Source: Massariosphaeria phaeospora (lineage: Eukaryota; Ascomycota; Dothideomycetes; Pleosporales). From it: a stretch of 64,000 nucleotides of DNA. The notes under the pieces are model-generated. The model searched no databases. It saw only the letters and a list, made by a program, of their open reading frames with translations, and was not told the DNA's origin. Shown piece after piece: positions 28,963 through 40,768 of this stretch. Position numbers and translations under genes: made by a program. The stretch lies in NCBI GenBank assembly GCA_011032825.1, contig JAADJZ010000014.1, forward strand, positions 682,001-746,000, in the 5' to 3' direction. Every line of letters starts with the position of its first letter. The first letter of the stretch is position 1.

Positions 28963-29517
28963 ATGCTAGCTCAACTGCTCTCCCTCGTCCCCTTCCTCCT
29001 CCCCCTCGCAACCGCCCTCCCCACCACCACCAACCACACCCTCGTCCCTCGCTTCAACCCCAACTACGTCGACCCCGTCAGGGGCAGCTGCAAAACCAAG
29101 CACCTAATCAACGAATGGCAATTCCACAACGGCGTCGACCGCATCTGCAACCATCTTTTCCGGCCGGCAGACAAGCCCGCCGTCGACACCGTCGGCGTCG
29201 CCAGCACGCGCTCCGTCGTCTTCACCATCGACGTCCCCGCCTACGACAACAACAAGCCCCTGCGCATGGTGTATGAGATTAAGGTTGAGAACAATTTGGC
29301 CTACACTGAGATGAGGGTTAATGAGTCCGAGTGTCGCCGGGGCTTCACGGACGTGCTGAACGAGAGCTTTCTCGGCATTAATTATTGTGTCGTGGATGGG
29401 ACCGAGGATGTTCTGTTCCAGGGGGGGACGTTCGAGCGCGCGATGACGTTTCAGGGGAATCAGCCGGGGAAGCAGATCTTCGATGTGAGGCTGAGGAGGG
29501 ACCAGTATCCGGAGTAA
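28963..29517 (+). CDS. small secreted protein with four cysteines, unknown function
   Basis: A single-exon gene of 184 codons. ATG 28963 is the first in frame and follows a CA-rich leader. The signal peptide is clear (MLAQLLSLVPFLLPLATA, cut near residue 18-20). The mature protein is about 165 aa and has four cysteines (GSCKTKH, RICNHLF, SECRRGF, NYCVVDG), enough for two disulphides. It also has three possible N-glycosylation sites: NHT, NES in VNESE, and NES in LNESF. The pattern of alternating hydrophobic strands (VVFTIDVP, MVYEIKVENNLAYTEMRV) suggests a beta-rich fold. I do not recognise the family. Size, secretion and cysteine content fit a fungal effector-like or wall protein, but nothing here proves a host-related role. 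Confidence 0.8.
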   Translation: MLAQLLSLVPFLLPLATALPTTTNHTLVPRFNPNYVDPVRGSCKTKHLINEWQFHNGVDRICNHLFRPADKPAVDTVGVASTRSVVFTIDVPAYDNNKPLRMVYEIKVENNLAYTEMRVNESECRRGFTDVLNESFLGINYCVVDGTEDVLFQGGTFERAMTFQGNQPGKQIFDVRLRRDQYPE

Positions 29518-30439
29518 GGAAGGAAAGGGGTTAGGATAGGGGTCTTGAGTTTTTGTTGATCCTGTGCTTTTTTGATTTTGTTGGGTTTTTGGCTTGTATG
29601 GTAGTTTTCTAGTTTCTAGTTTGGTTCATGACGAATACGATATGTTGACAATTAGTTGGTTGATGAGATAGATGGTACAAAAACTTTTCCAATACTTGGT
29701 GTTTTGTCTTATAACGGTTGGGACGGGGGCATCTTGATGTGTACTGTCCTCGGGGGCGTGACCGTCTGATATCTATGCTCGTTCTTGGGTGTTTGCGTCA
29801 TGAGGTGTCGCCGCGGTGCAACAGCTGCGCGTAGAGTGTGCACCCTCCAGCTCCTTGATCAGGAGGCCACGGTGGCATGTCTCGACCAACGAGTAGGTCT
29901 TGTAGGAGGGGGAGCGGGTTTGCCATCCGGTCGGCTGCAGCTGCCCAAGCGACGCAGCGGCAGGGTTGGCTGTGCAGGGTTCCGCGGGCTCCACAGAATC
30001 TTGGCGGCCGACTCGACACTGTGGAACTTTATCGAAGGCCACGAACTGCCCAGCACCATCGCCGCTCCGCTCTTCCTCGTGCTTTTAGTCCGCCGAGTCC
30101 TGTCACCGCCGACAATTGTGCCCGCATCGCCCTCGTCCCCCGGGTTATGGCCTTTTAAGCTCCGCTCTACGCTGATCCGGTCCCTTGCTCCCAACTTTTC
30201 CCACGCTAGTGCCCCGTGCAAGTGGTAAGTCCAGCGAACGGCCACGCTCCGCTTCCCTTCCAGCGTTTGCACATTGGCCAAACCCTGACTTATAACTCTC
30301 ACCCCTTCTAGCAACCCAAACCCCGAACCCGCCCTCCTGCCGTCATCCTCCTATCACAGTGGCGTCGCCCTCGTAAAGCAACTTCCACCACCGTCTTCAC
30401 GATACACCCTTTGGTCAACTCGAACGGTTCATTCTGAAT
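29518..30439. other. intergenic: SCP160 upstream region with a possible 5'-UTR intron
   Basis: These 922 bp lie between the small secreted protein and SCP160. A possible intron in the 5' UTR spans 30225-30311 (GTAAGT donor, branch-like CTGAC, TTCTAG acceptor) and ends about 130 bp before the SCP160 ATG. GC-rich open frames on both strands (29785-30314) have no recognisable domain. Confidence 0.45.
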
Positions 30440-33400
30440 ATGGCATCTGAGCCTGTAGCCAACGGCAGCACTGCCACCGAGGGCCTGACCCCGGCGCAGC
30501 AGCTGATGGAACAGCACGATCACCATGCCACGGTCGAGGAGGTCCCGGACGAGGAGGACATTGTCCATCCGCCGCCGTCGGCCGCCTCGAAAGCTGATAC
30601 TTCCGACACTACTGCCGGTGCGCCGCTGAGCGAGAAGGCCGCCGGCAAGCAGAAAGTCGAGGAGCCAGCCCCTGCTCCCGCTAAGAAGCCCGCCAGCGTC
30701 CCCTTCAACACTGCGTCTGAGGAGCTCTTCCCTGCGCTTGGTCCTGTCAAGCCGCGCGCTGCTGCCTCTGTTCCGCCGGCCTGGGGAAAGAAGCCCGCAT
30801 CGCTCACCACCAACGGTCCCAATGGCACTGCGAACGGAGCGGCCGCCAGCAACAATACCTCGCGCGCCTCGACCCCCGCCTCTGGCCTCGCAACCTCGAC
30901 GTCTCTCCCGGTTGGACGCGGCCCGGCCCAGCCGACCATGTCGCTGCCCGGAAAGCACAAGGAGCAGATTTCTTTCTCCCCGGCCCAGCTCATCCCTCGC
31001 AAGGATCTGAAGAAACCTCTCAACGACATTATCCGCGACATCAACAAGCGCTCAAAGGCCAAGCTGGAACACAAGTCTGGGCCTGCTGGGCAGGTTATTT
31101 TCGAGGCGACTGGTCCGGTCGAAGCCGTACGCCAGTCGCTCAAGGACATCGCCAATGAGCTTGGCTCGAAGGTACGTAATCTCACCACATACGTGGGTTG
31201 CCGCGTCTGGCAGGCATTGCGATATGGGATAAGTTGTGCAGCCGCTGCTTGGGTTGGTAATCGGGCATAGCAAGACGTGGACCAGGAGGAAGTTGGTCAA
31301 AACGACTTGATCGACTCTGGAGTCAGTTTCACTTCTACACCAACATGCTAATACTCGCACAGCAATCCATCAAGGTTTCTATTCCCGCCTCCGTCCGCGC
31401 GCATATCATCGGTCGTCAAGGCACCAAGGTTCAAGAGATCACCAAGCGAACCGGTGCACGCATCCAGGTCCCGAAGCCGGATGTTGATGAGGAGGACGAC
31501 TCCATGATCGATGTAATTATCGAGGGCAATGCTCTGACCGCTGAAATGGCGCGCCGGGAGGTCCAGTCGATTGTCAACGAACGGACTTCCACCGTGAACC
31601 TGCGCATCAAGGATATCCCTGCCGAATACTATCCCTTCCTTGCCGGTCCCCGCAATTCACACATCGGCAGCCTCGAAGACGGCAAGGACATCCGGGTGCA
31701 GATCCCGCACTACCATACCTGGGACACTGAGGAGCCTCCTCAGGCCGCATCGAATCAGCCAATCCCGTTTGTTCCGCAGGCCAAGTTCCCCATCCACATC
31801 GCCGGAGATAGAGAAGCTGCACAACAAGCCCAAGCCGAGCTCGAGCGACGAGTCCAGGAGTTGCGGAAGCAGTTGGCCATGCAACAACGATCAGTTGAGC
31901 GTGGCCGACATCAGTTTATTGTTGGCGACCGCGGCGGCTCCCTGCATGACTTCCTCGAGAAAACCGGCTGCAGCATCATCGTGCCACCTAGCACCAATGA
32001 CAGCGAGACTATCTACGTCGTGGGACCTCCTGACAAGATTGAAAATGGTGTAAACGAGCTTGAGGATCTCGCGGCTAGCATGTCCATGACAACCGCAGAC
32101 TGTGCTAGGGAGCATCGTGGTGCACATGCTCAGTCGCATGCTCATAACCTCACTCGTTATCTCCAGCAACGTCAGGCGTTGGCCGAGCTCGAGCGTCTTC
32201 ACGATGTCAATATCGTGCCTCCTACTGACCGGGATGGACCGACAGCTTGGGAAATCTACGCTCGGAATGGCAAGAACAGCATGAAGGCCCGCGGAGATAT
32301 CATGGGCGTCTTCCAAGGTCATCCACCCAGCAGGTTCTCCACTGTTCCTGTCGATCCGTTCTATCACCAGTTCTTGCAGCAGCGGAATGCTCAACATATC
32401 CGTGACGATATGGGCGTTCACGTTGTATTCCCAGATGAGACGGAGGAGTCGCCTGAGCTGATCCTAGTGTTCGAAGGCACAACACCTTCCGGAGATTATG
32501 CTATTCCTCGTGGCGCTCCTCCCGCTGCTGAAGTTAAGGCGTATCAACAATCCCTTGAGCAAGCTCAAAAGTTTATCGAGAGCATCACGCGCGGCCAGGA
32601 GGACCTCATCTCTCGCGACGTGGAGGCTGAACCCAAGTTCCATCCGAAGATCCAACGTTTCATTGACAAGGAACAGCAAGGCCTCCCTCGCGATCAGATC
32701 CCTGTGCGATTCGCATTCGGCGATCGACGACCAGAGACGCGGCGCCCAGGTAACAACATCGGCATGCGCGGACCCTCCAGTGCAGTGGATGACCTGGCCG
32801 CCAAGATTCTGGCTTTCATTGAGCAAGAAGAGAAGGATGAATTGGAGCGCGGCTACACTACAACGTTTGACTTCCCTCAGAAATACGCTAACTTCCTGAT
32901 CGGAAAGCGAGGCGAGAACATCCGAAAGCTTCGAGAGGAGTTTGATGTCGACATCCAGGTTAACGACGGCAAGGTCGAACTGAAGGGTCCCCAGGCTAAA
33001 GCTCATGCCTGCAAATCACATATTCTCGCCCTAGGCAAGCGACTCGAGGACGAGGCTACCCACACCTTGAAGATCAAGTCACAATACCACCGGGATCTCA
33101 TCGGCGCCAAAGGCAGCCAGGTCAACCGGCTTCAGGACCGGTACAACGTCCGTATCAACTTCCCGCGGTCTAACAACAACAACGACGATGCGGCCACAGA
33201 AGATGCATCGCAGCGCAACCACCGTTCTCAAGGCCCTGATGAGGTCGTCATTCGAGGTCCCAAGAAGGGTGCGGATGAGGCTCGCGAGGAGCTGCTGAAC
33301 CTGCTGCAGTGGACTGTTGACAACTCGCATATTGACACAGTTAACGTTGCCCAGAGCCAGGTGCCTCAGTTGATTGGCTCGGGTGGTCGTGAGATGGAGA

Positions 33401-34714
33401 ACCTTCGTCTAGCAACTGGCTGTCAGATCGATGTACCTGGCGCTCGCGAGGGTACCAACCCATCTGGTCGTGCTGAGATTAAGCTTAGGGGAACCAAGAA
33501 ACAGGTTGAAGAGGCCAAGAAGCTTCTTCAAGAGCGTGCCAAGGTCTTCGATGATACTCTTGTCAGGGAGATCAATGTCGACAGAAAGCATCATGGAACT
33601 CTCATTGGCGGTAGTGGTGAGTACTGGAATCGTACCACGCTTCGTACCTAAGCTAACAACCTAGGCTCCAACATCAAGATGATCGTTACGGCTGCGGGAG
33701 GACCGGATAACGCTCGAGACCTCGCCCGCATGGTTCGCTTCCCTCGCGCTGAGTCTGACGACACCTCAATCCGTGTCGAAGGCCCTAAGAGCGTTGTCGA
33801 GCAGATTGTCGCGTCTATTGAAGCTCAGGTTGCGTCACTGGAGAACCAAGTCACTGAGACACTGGATGTGTCGCCCGATAAGCATCGTCTGCTTATTGGT
33901 CGTGGTGGCGAGACTCGCCGGTCTCTTGAGTCGCAGTTCAATATCCAGCTGGATATCCCGAAGCAAATCACCACTGGTGCGGCTCGAAGCCAGGTGAAGA
34001 TTGCGGGTGAACCGACTCAGGTGGAGAAGGCCAAGGAACATATTCTCGAGCTGGTCAAGGGCCAGGAGGGAGAAACTATCCAGGTGCCTGTTCACCTACA
34101 CCACGTAATTTCCGATAACGGGCAATTCTTCCGTCGGTTGCGCAACGACCATAGGGTTACCGTTGATCACGCTGGCAAGCAAGTGCCGCCCCGACCATCT
34201 CCTGCAGAGGGTGGCAAGGCTCGTAAAGGGGCCAATGGTGCTCTTCCGCTCATCACAGATGACACAACCGCGGGCGCAGAACAGCACTCTTGGGAGATCA
34301 TCGATAGCAACACTGGCGAGGGCGATAGCTCGGTTACTATACCATGGGTTCTCCGTGGGCCTGCCGATAATCTTCCGAAGGCCAAACAGACGCTCGAGTC
34401 AGCCATTGAGGCGGCATCGAAGCCTTCCTCAACTGGATACCTTATCCTTCCAGACCCCCGAAGCTACAGGTAAGTCAAGCATACCCCCAACCCCTTTGGA
34501 TAAAGCAAGCTAACAAACATTCAGACTCGTTGTCGGACCCGGCGGCAGCACCATCAACAACATCCGCCGACAGACTGGCACCAAGGTCCAGGTGCCCCGC
34601 GATCAGGCCAAAGACGAGGCCATTGAGATCGTAGGCCCGAAGGACGGCTGTGAGGAGGCCAAGCAGATGATCTTGGACATCATCTCGAAGGGCGGCAACG
34701 GCGGCCGGAAGTAG
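30440..34714 (+). CDS. SCP160: SCP160/vigilin, multi-KH RNA-binding protein
   Basis: Polysome- and ER-associated RNA-binding protein with many KH domains, acting in mRNA translation and localisation. Exons 30440-31171, 31363-33616, 33665-34469 and 34525-34714 give 1326 aa. The first 200 residues are low-complexity (Ala/Pro/Ser). KH loops of the GxxG type are visible at IIGRQGTKVQEI, FIVGDRGGSLHDF, FLIGKRGENIRKL, LIGAKGSQVNRL, LIGSGGREMENL, LIGGSGSNIKMI (across intron 2), LLIGRGGETRRSL and VVGPGGSTINNIR at the end. At least two more KH repeats are degenerate (YYPFLAGPRNSHIG, VISDNGQFFRRLR), as usual for vigilins. Exon ends were fixed by frame: Gly is split at intron 2 and Arg at intron 3. The chain ends ISKGGNGGRK. 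Confidence 0.95.
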
Positions 34715-36541
34715 GCTTTCTCCCACCTGCAGACCGCCGTCCTTGTCTTCGTAGCCGAGCAAGCAGCAGCATGATATATGTATGGGATATGGCATACTCT
34801 AGGAGACGCGGCATCTCTAAGCTTACTTACAAAAAGGGCATTATTAGGTTAGAAGGCATTTGGGAAGAGTTTTGGAGAGCAGAGTATTACTAAGTAGAAT
34901 GTCTGGTAGTGTGGTGTGTAACGGGGTGCTTGTGGATATGAGCATGTCGTAACTGTGTGTGCTGTGTTAGAAATATTCAATGTGAGATTTATCAAAAAGT
35001 TCAACAAGCATTCTAGGTTGTGGGTGGGGAACAGGAGGCTTTTTGTAGTGTGTTGTTGACGATTGTTTAATAGTATATTCTGAACGCTTTGCAAAAGTTG
35101 CCGAGCGCTGCTGTTCATTTGGATAGACTAAGAAACAATACCGAACACCGAAAGTTGGCGTCTATACGATGATTGGCAGTCTTACCTGCAGCGTCTAGGT
35201 GGGTGGTATGGCCCGTAAGTTAGAATATGTGCATAGGTTACAGTAGCACGGCAAAAGGTCGAGGTCTACGACGATGGGACGGCTTGCGAAAGAGCTAGGT
35301 AATATGTACATGCTGCAGTAATGGGGCGTGGATGGGATGCTTTGCATGCGTGATGCATGGAGGAGTTGGTAGGTAGGTAGATATGGTATGGGTACTATGG
35401 AGCGATTGGTTTGGATGGGGTCAGGTGTGTTGGGGGAAGCCCGAACCGTGAGGCTGGGTGGGGAGGGGAGTCGGCGAGGGGAGAGGGGAGGGGCAGGCGG
35501 GGAACATTTTCGGGTGGATAATTGATGGGTAGAGTCTTTTTCTCCAGCTTTGATGATTGAATCTGTATGGACATGGTCTGTAGTCTGTAGTCTGTCCTGT
35601 TGGGGGGCGTTCCTGCTGCTATCTCGCTCGTGGCTTTGTGGCGGCACAGAGCTACGGGCATGTACGGAGTCGTGGAGGATGTGGTTGCTACGCCGCACGC
35701 ACGCATGCATGCACTCACCTGATAGTAGGTAGGTGGTAGATGTCGTTGGTGCGGAAGAAGAAGGTGGTGCAGCAGCGAGGCACAGTGTGAGCTCACGACA
35801 CCCCAAATCTCCATCCATCTATCTCGGGCAGAGTAGAGAATAGATTTAATGCCCCGCACAAGAAGGTCTTGTCCACGCCAGCCCAGCCTCGACATAGTCG
35901 CATCTGTCTTAGATGGACGCTATCACTAAGTACCAGCCGCGATGCCTCGTCTACCGGTGACGGCCAACAATCATACGAGCGCTGCAGCCCGCGCCTGCAC
36001 GCGGCAACATCCAGCGCGAGAAACGGCTCCAGAGTCCAGGCGCGGGCGCGGGTGCCGGGCGCTAAGAGGCGTTGCGCTGGCGCTGCGGAGCGGTGCCGTG
36101 TGGGCTCTAGGGCACATCTAGGGCGCTGTGGATGCCGCGTGGTGTCTATGTAAAGCGCCGCTGAGTGGTGGTGGTGGCGGCTGCTTCTGCTTGCAACATG
36201 CATCCCATCCTGCACCGCTCGACGGCCTTGGCCTGAAAGCAGAACGAGCAGCATGCTCTAGCATAGTTCACCTAGGTAGGTAGGGAGTTGGAGTTACCAT
36301 GGCCCGTGGGAGTTTAGGAAGCGAATGCGGTGCCGGGTCCGGGTGCGTGCATCATAAGCCTCGCGCCGGCCGCCGTTTCTTTAGAGATCCATCTCCATCG
36401 CATCGCTGCTGGGCCCCCCCGTACGAGAGACCGTGGCCAGGATTTCGACGTCGCGTATTTGGCCTGCCCTCCCCTCCTCTCGTTGCCCGTCTGCCTCAGG
36501 TGTCGTCTGGTGGCCAGCGTGATCCCGATCTTTCGTCCGAC
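34715..36541. other. 1.8 kb intergenic region, methyltransferase upstream
   Basis: This holds the SCP160 3' UTR on the left and the promoter of the LaeA-like methyltransferase on the right. Short GGTA/TAGG simple repeats occur near 35365-35385, 35725-35740 and 36270-36290, and a TAGTCTG repeat lies near 35578-35600. A 207-codon ATG frame on the minus strand (35195-35818) has low-complexity composition and no homology I can see. The 36299 ATG lies in frame with the methyltransferase. Confidence 0.5.
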
Positions 36542-38025
36542 ATGGCTTCTCCTCCTGCGGCGGCGGCGACTGCTGCGACTGCGGCGACTGATTCCCCCCC
36601 TCCTGCGCCTCCTGCTCCGGCGGCAGCTGCGACCGGCGCGTCCCCCCCGGCGGCCGACCAGGCGCCTGCGTCCCCCGACTTCAACGTTCCGCAGGTCGGC
36701 ATCGAGGCCGAGTCCGCTGAGATTGACGATGGCGACTCGGCGTACGGCGATGACTTGTGAGTGCTGTCGCGTGCACCGCGCTGCCGCAGTGGAAGGGTCT
36801 GACACCGGCCACTAGACAGAGCTACACGACGTCACTCAAGTCGACCGTGTTGAAGTACGCTGCACCCACACCTCCCTACACGCACCCCACGTCTGACCGC
36901 AGCTCCAGCTACCGGCATGAGAATGGCCGGCGGTACCACGGCTTCAAGGACGAGGAGGCCAAATACTTCTTCCCCAACGACGATGTCCGTACGCCCTTTC
37001 ATCCCGTCCACGCAGACCTAGAATATGCCATCTGACCTGTGCTCGGCGCTTGCAGATGGAAAACGACCGACTGGACCTCTTCCACCACATCCTCACCCTC
37101 AGCCTCGACGGCGAGCTGCACCTCGCGCCCATCGGCGACAATCCGCAGCGCATCCTCGACTTGGGCACGGGAACGGGCATATGGGCAATTGACATGGGCG
37201 ACAAAGTACGAGCCCCTGAACCTACGTCCACATCCTCTCCGCCAATCCTCCGATCCAACTCCCACTTACTGACACCCCGCTCTCCAGTACCCCTCAGCCG
37301 ACGTGCTCGGCAACGACATCTCGCCCATCCAACCCTCGCTCGTGCCGCCGAACGTCCGGTTTGAAGTCGACGACCTCGAGGACGAATGGGTCTACTCGTC
37401 CAAATTCGACTTTGTGCACTGCCGCTACCTGGCGTGCTCGATCCGCGACTGGCCCAAGCTGATGGCTCAGGCCTTCAAGTACACCAAGCCCGGCGGCTGG
37501 GTCGAGTTCCAGGACATGGACACGCGCTTCTACACGGCCTCTGGCGGCATCTACACCCAAGACAACGTCATTGGCGAGTGGGCCGACACCATTGCAAACG
37601 AGCTGCGCAAGTTCGGCGTGGAGCCTGATCCGGGGTAAGTCAAGTTCACTTCAGTCCTTGCCTTCCCTTCCTTCCGCTGTTCATCAACACCCACTAACCC
37701 GACTCACCACCCCAGCTGGCAACTCCTCGACTGGGTCAAAGCCGCCGGCTTCACCAACGTCTCGAACAAAACCCTGCCCCTCCCCATCGGCACCTGGCCC
37801 AAGGACCGCAAGCTGAAGGAAGTTGGCGCTTTCAACCTGATCCAGTACCTCGACAACGTCGAGGGCATGACGCTGCGCCTCTACACGTCGTCCTTGGGCT
37901 GGTCGCCCGACGAGATCAAGGTGCTGTGTGCGAAGCTGCGCGAGGCCCTCAAAAATCCGCGCATGCGCATTCAGCATAACTTTTATGTCGTTTGGGCGCA
38001 GAAGCCGTGGGATGCTGTGGATTAA
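36542..38025 (+). CDS. LaeA-like SAM-dependent methyltransferase
   Basis: A class I methyltransferase of the large fungal family that includes the secondary-metabolism regulator LaeA. Its substrate is unknown. Six exons: 36542-36756, 36816-36854, 36903-36984, 37056-37205, 37288-37634, 37716-38025, giving 380 aa. The N-terminus is Ala/Pro-rich, then [15 protein letters not shown], a lead-in typical of this family. After [14 protein letters not shown] comes the SAM-binding motif [16 protein letters not shown] at residues 145-159, then [25 protein letters not shown] and [13 protein letters not shown]. The C-terminus is [10 protein letters not shown]. Intron 3 uses a rare GTCCGT donor, needed to keep frame. 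An in-frame ATG at 36299 would add 81 Arg/Pro-rich residues and cannot be excluded. No polyketide or peptide synthase genes lie nearby, so a role in a local metabolite cluster is unlikely. Confidence 0.88.
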
Positions 38026-38359
38026 AGACGGAGGTGTGTTCGAAATAGGGTGTGAGTTTTGGGAGGGGTTGAAGGTGGGGATGGAAGGTGGGGTTATAAT
38101 ACGATCGAGACCTTGATATCGCATTCATGTGCACTTTCCCGAAGAGATTGTGTTTTAGAGTCTTGTCTTGCATCAAAATATGGTGATCAAGACACCTACA
38201 AAACGGTCATACATAACGACATCAGCACGTCAATTCTCGCCACCTACTCCGTAGCGCCTATCAAGATACAAAACGTTGCTCGTTCCCCTTATAATCGCTA
38301 CATATGCTTAACAAGATGAAGCCCAAATCCGAATACGTGAGTAGAATTCAAGCAACCAC
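38026..38359. other. convergent 3' intergenic region
   Basis: These 334 bp lie between the stop codons of the methyltransferase (plus) and the polytopic membrane protein (minus). They probably hold the two 3' UTRs. No other feature was seen. Confidence 0.5.
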
Positions 38360-40246
38360 TCATCCCCTTCCCTTGCCCACCCCCTCAAATTCTGCCTTCC
38401 ACCTCGCATATCCCTCTCCCACCCAGCCCTGCACCCCTATCCCAAAGACCACCTCACCCCCACTCCCACCACCAACCTCGTCCTCTTTCTCCTCATCGCC
38501 ACCACCCCTCCCTCTATCCCTATCCCCTTTCCAGCCCTCCCTCCCCACACGCCTCCCCCCCTTCCTCTTCTCCCAAACTCCCCCCACCCACCTCCCGCCC
38601 ACCAACACCACCCCCACAACCCCCACAATAAACGGAATCAACTGCCCCACACTCCCCCACAGCTCGCCCAGCCCCGACACGCGGTTCCAGCGCAGCGTCA
38701 GCTCTAGCTGCAGCATCACGATGATGTGGATGAGCAGGTCGAGGAGCGCGTAGTACCAGCCGAGCCAGGCCTTTTTGGACTGAGTGGAGGATGGGGAAGA
38801 AGAGCGGGAAGAGGAAGGGGTGGTGAGCAGCGCTGAGGCGAGCGTTATGCTAGAGAGGGTGGGCAGTGTGCTTGGGAATGGCGATGGCGATGGCGTTGGA
38901 ATTGGGTGCGCGGATATGTGTATGGGTACGGGGGGTTCAAGCGACGCGTGCAGCTGGAACGGCGTATTCAGCGGATCCATCAGCATGGCGACGCGCAGGT
39001 GCGAGTACAGCGCGAGTGTTTGCGCAGGCAGGCGCAACGTGAGCAGCGCGCGCCAGACCGCGACGTGGCACTGCCACCACGATGGCCCTGGCGTCGTTTC
39101 CTGGGCTGCTTCGATGTTCGCGCACGGGGCCTGTGGGCCGGGGGATGTGAATAGCGAGCGTAGCATGGCGAGGTTGAATGTCGGTTTCCTGCTGGCGCCG
39201 TCGATGGTAAGGTACGGGCTCGCGGATATGCAGTGGTGGATGTACAGTTCTGCGGCGTGGACGTCTTGCAAGATGGCGTATTCAGGGGCGCAGGGGTCGG
39301 GCGGTGGGATGGTAGGTAGGGGTAAGGATGGAGGTGTTGGCGATGATGATGATAAGGATGATGAGGCGGGGATGCTAGCTGGTGGTGAAGCAGGCCGGGA
39401 AGGGGGCAGAACCGGGGTTTTGGACGCTGCAAGCGTGGCTTCTCTGTCCAGGTAAAAGCCGCGCTGGACTGGCGAGCAGTGCTCACACGAGTACGCCGAG
39501 CACCCGTCATGCGACAACGGTCTTCCGTCCGTACTCTTGCGCTCTGTGCTCGGGCGCTCCGCACACTTGTCTCCTTCCTGTCGAGTCTTGCCCCTATCCC
39601 CATCCTCGTCCCATCTTCTTACCGCATCTACAAACTGCCTCCGCGAGGCCCTGCCCTTCAGCCACGCCCACGGCCGCAACGCCCCCACCGCGCTCCAATA
39701 CAGCGTCGCCACGAGCGTGAACAGCGAGAACGTCATCATAACCTTGCGCGCCCACCCATACATATCCGTCCGAACGACATACCACATCCACGTACCGCCA
39801 CACCCGCCCTTCTTCATAGCATCGAGGCCGGCCCACCAGAACCACACATGCAGGCCCATAGTGCACAGCCCAATCGCCTTATTGACGACCCTGCGGAACA
39901 GCGTGCCGCGGAAATTGCCCGCCGTGTAGCTCGACTTGGCCTGCACGCCCATTATGTAGCACCAGGCCAGAATTTGGAGTAGTATGAAGGCTTCGACGGC
40001 GTGGATGGCGGACGGGTCCGCGGCGTAGATGATCGAGACGGTTAGGATGGCGACGCTGAAGGTTGTGACGGCGTCGCGCAGGATCAGCGCTTGCGAGAGC
40101 AGGAACGAGTTGGAGAACCACACCGCGACGATTTGGGTGTAGATGCCGATGCGGATGCCCAGGCCGTGGATGTCGGGGTTGCCGGAGAAGCCGCATTCTG
40201 GAGAGGAGTGGTGGGCGGTGGTGTTGAGGGGGGTGGGGACGATCAT
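38360..40246 (-). CDS. polytopic membrane protein, fungal family of unknown function
   Basis: A single exon of 628 codons plus stop. I start it at ATG 40246 (MIVPTPLNTTAHH), just before the conserved-looking CGFSGNPDIHGLGIRIGIY. Earlier codons in the same frame read as low-quality sequence. Hydrophobic helices follow: YTQIVAVWFSNSFLLSQ, TFSVAILTVSIIYA, AFILLQILAWCYIMGV, IGLCTMGLHVWFWWAG and MMTFSLFTLVATLYWSAVG in the first 230 residues, then two more near the end (LLDLLIHIIVMLQLEL, LIPFIVGVVGVVLVGG). A long polar loop between them contains a Cys cluster (GCSAYSCEHCSPVQRG) and Pro/Ser-rich low complexity. This GNPDxxGLGIRxGxY start occurs in many Pezizomycotina membrane proteins of unknown role. 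I assign no function. Confidence 0.78.
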   Translation of the reverse strand: MIVPTPLNTTAHHSSPECGFSGNPDIHGLGIRIGIYTQIVAVWFSNSFLLSQALILRDAVTTFSVAILTVSIIYAADPSAIHAVEAFILLQILAWCYIMGVQAKSSYTAGNFRGTLFRRVVNKAIGLCTMGLHVWFWWAGLDAMKKGGCGGTWMWYVVRTDMYGWARKVMMTFSLFTLVATLYWSAVGALRPWAWLKGRASRRQFVDAVRRWDEDGDRGKTRQEGDKCAERPSTERKSTDGRPLSHDGCSAYSCEHCSPVQRGFYLDREATLAASKTPVLPPSRPASPPASIPASSSLSSSSPTPPSLPLPTIPPPDPCAPEYAILQDVHAAELYIHHCISASPYLTIDGASRKPTFNLAMLRSLFTSPGPQAPCANIEAAQETTPGPSWWQCHVAVWRALLTLRLPAQTLALYSHLRVAMLMDPLNTPFQLHASLEPPVPIHISAHPIPTPSPSPFPSTLPTLSSITLASALLTTPSSSRSSSPSSTQSKKAWLGWYYALLDLLIHIIVMLQLELTLRWNRVSGLGELWGSVGQLIPFIVGVVGVVLVGGRWVGGVWEKRKGGRRVGREGWKGDRDRGRGGGDEEKEDEVGGGSGGEVVFGIGVQGWVGEGYARWKAEFEGVGKGRG

Positions 40247-40768
40247 GGGATGTATTGGGACGTGTGAAAGTAATCGGGACGAAACAAAAAGAACACTGCG
40301 CGACGAACTTAACTTACATGGCAGCCTACCTTTTGTTGGGCATCGCCTCGAGTACGGGGGTGGATGGATGCTGCGCCACATGCTGCACCCTGATCCACAC
40401 ATGTTTCTCTAAGCGCCGACATGGCGGGTAGAAGAAACCTTACAACCATATGTTCGAAACAGTAGGACATGGACGGCGAAGTAAGTGTAAACGGTAAACG
40501 AGATGGTACAATGGAAAAGACGCAACCTTAGGAATTCAAGGGTGTATAGATATGTGCAATTGCGCCGCGGTTGAAGTAGGTATCTCCCAAAAGAGTAATC
40601 AATTTCACGTCTCATGTGCATGACCGACTTCTTCCAATGACAGATTCACGCGTCGATCTAATCGAACTCCAGTCTCTTCCAAAAGTGTGTGAACGCCCCG
40701 ATCGACGTGCTGAATAGGATGTCATCAAGCACCGCCAGTATATCCTTCCCTCATCTGTTGCTCCTCGT

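Noticed and set aside
35195..35818. 207-codon minus-strand ATG frame upstream of the LaeA-like gene
   Set aside because: Low-complexity Pro/Ser/Thr/His composition built on simple repeats, with no domain.
36542..38025. LaeA-like gene as the core of a secondary-metabolite cluster
   Set aside because: No synthase, terpene cyclase, transporter or pathway regulator lies near it; neighbours are housekeeping genes and unknown membrane proteins.
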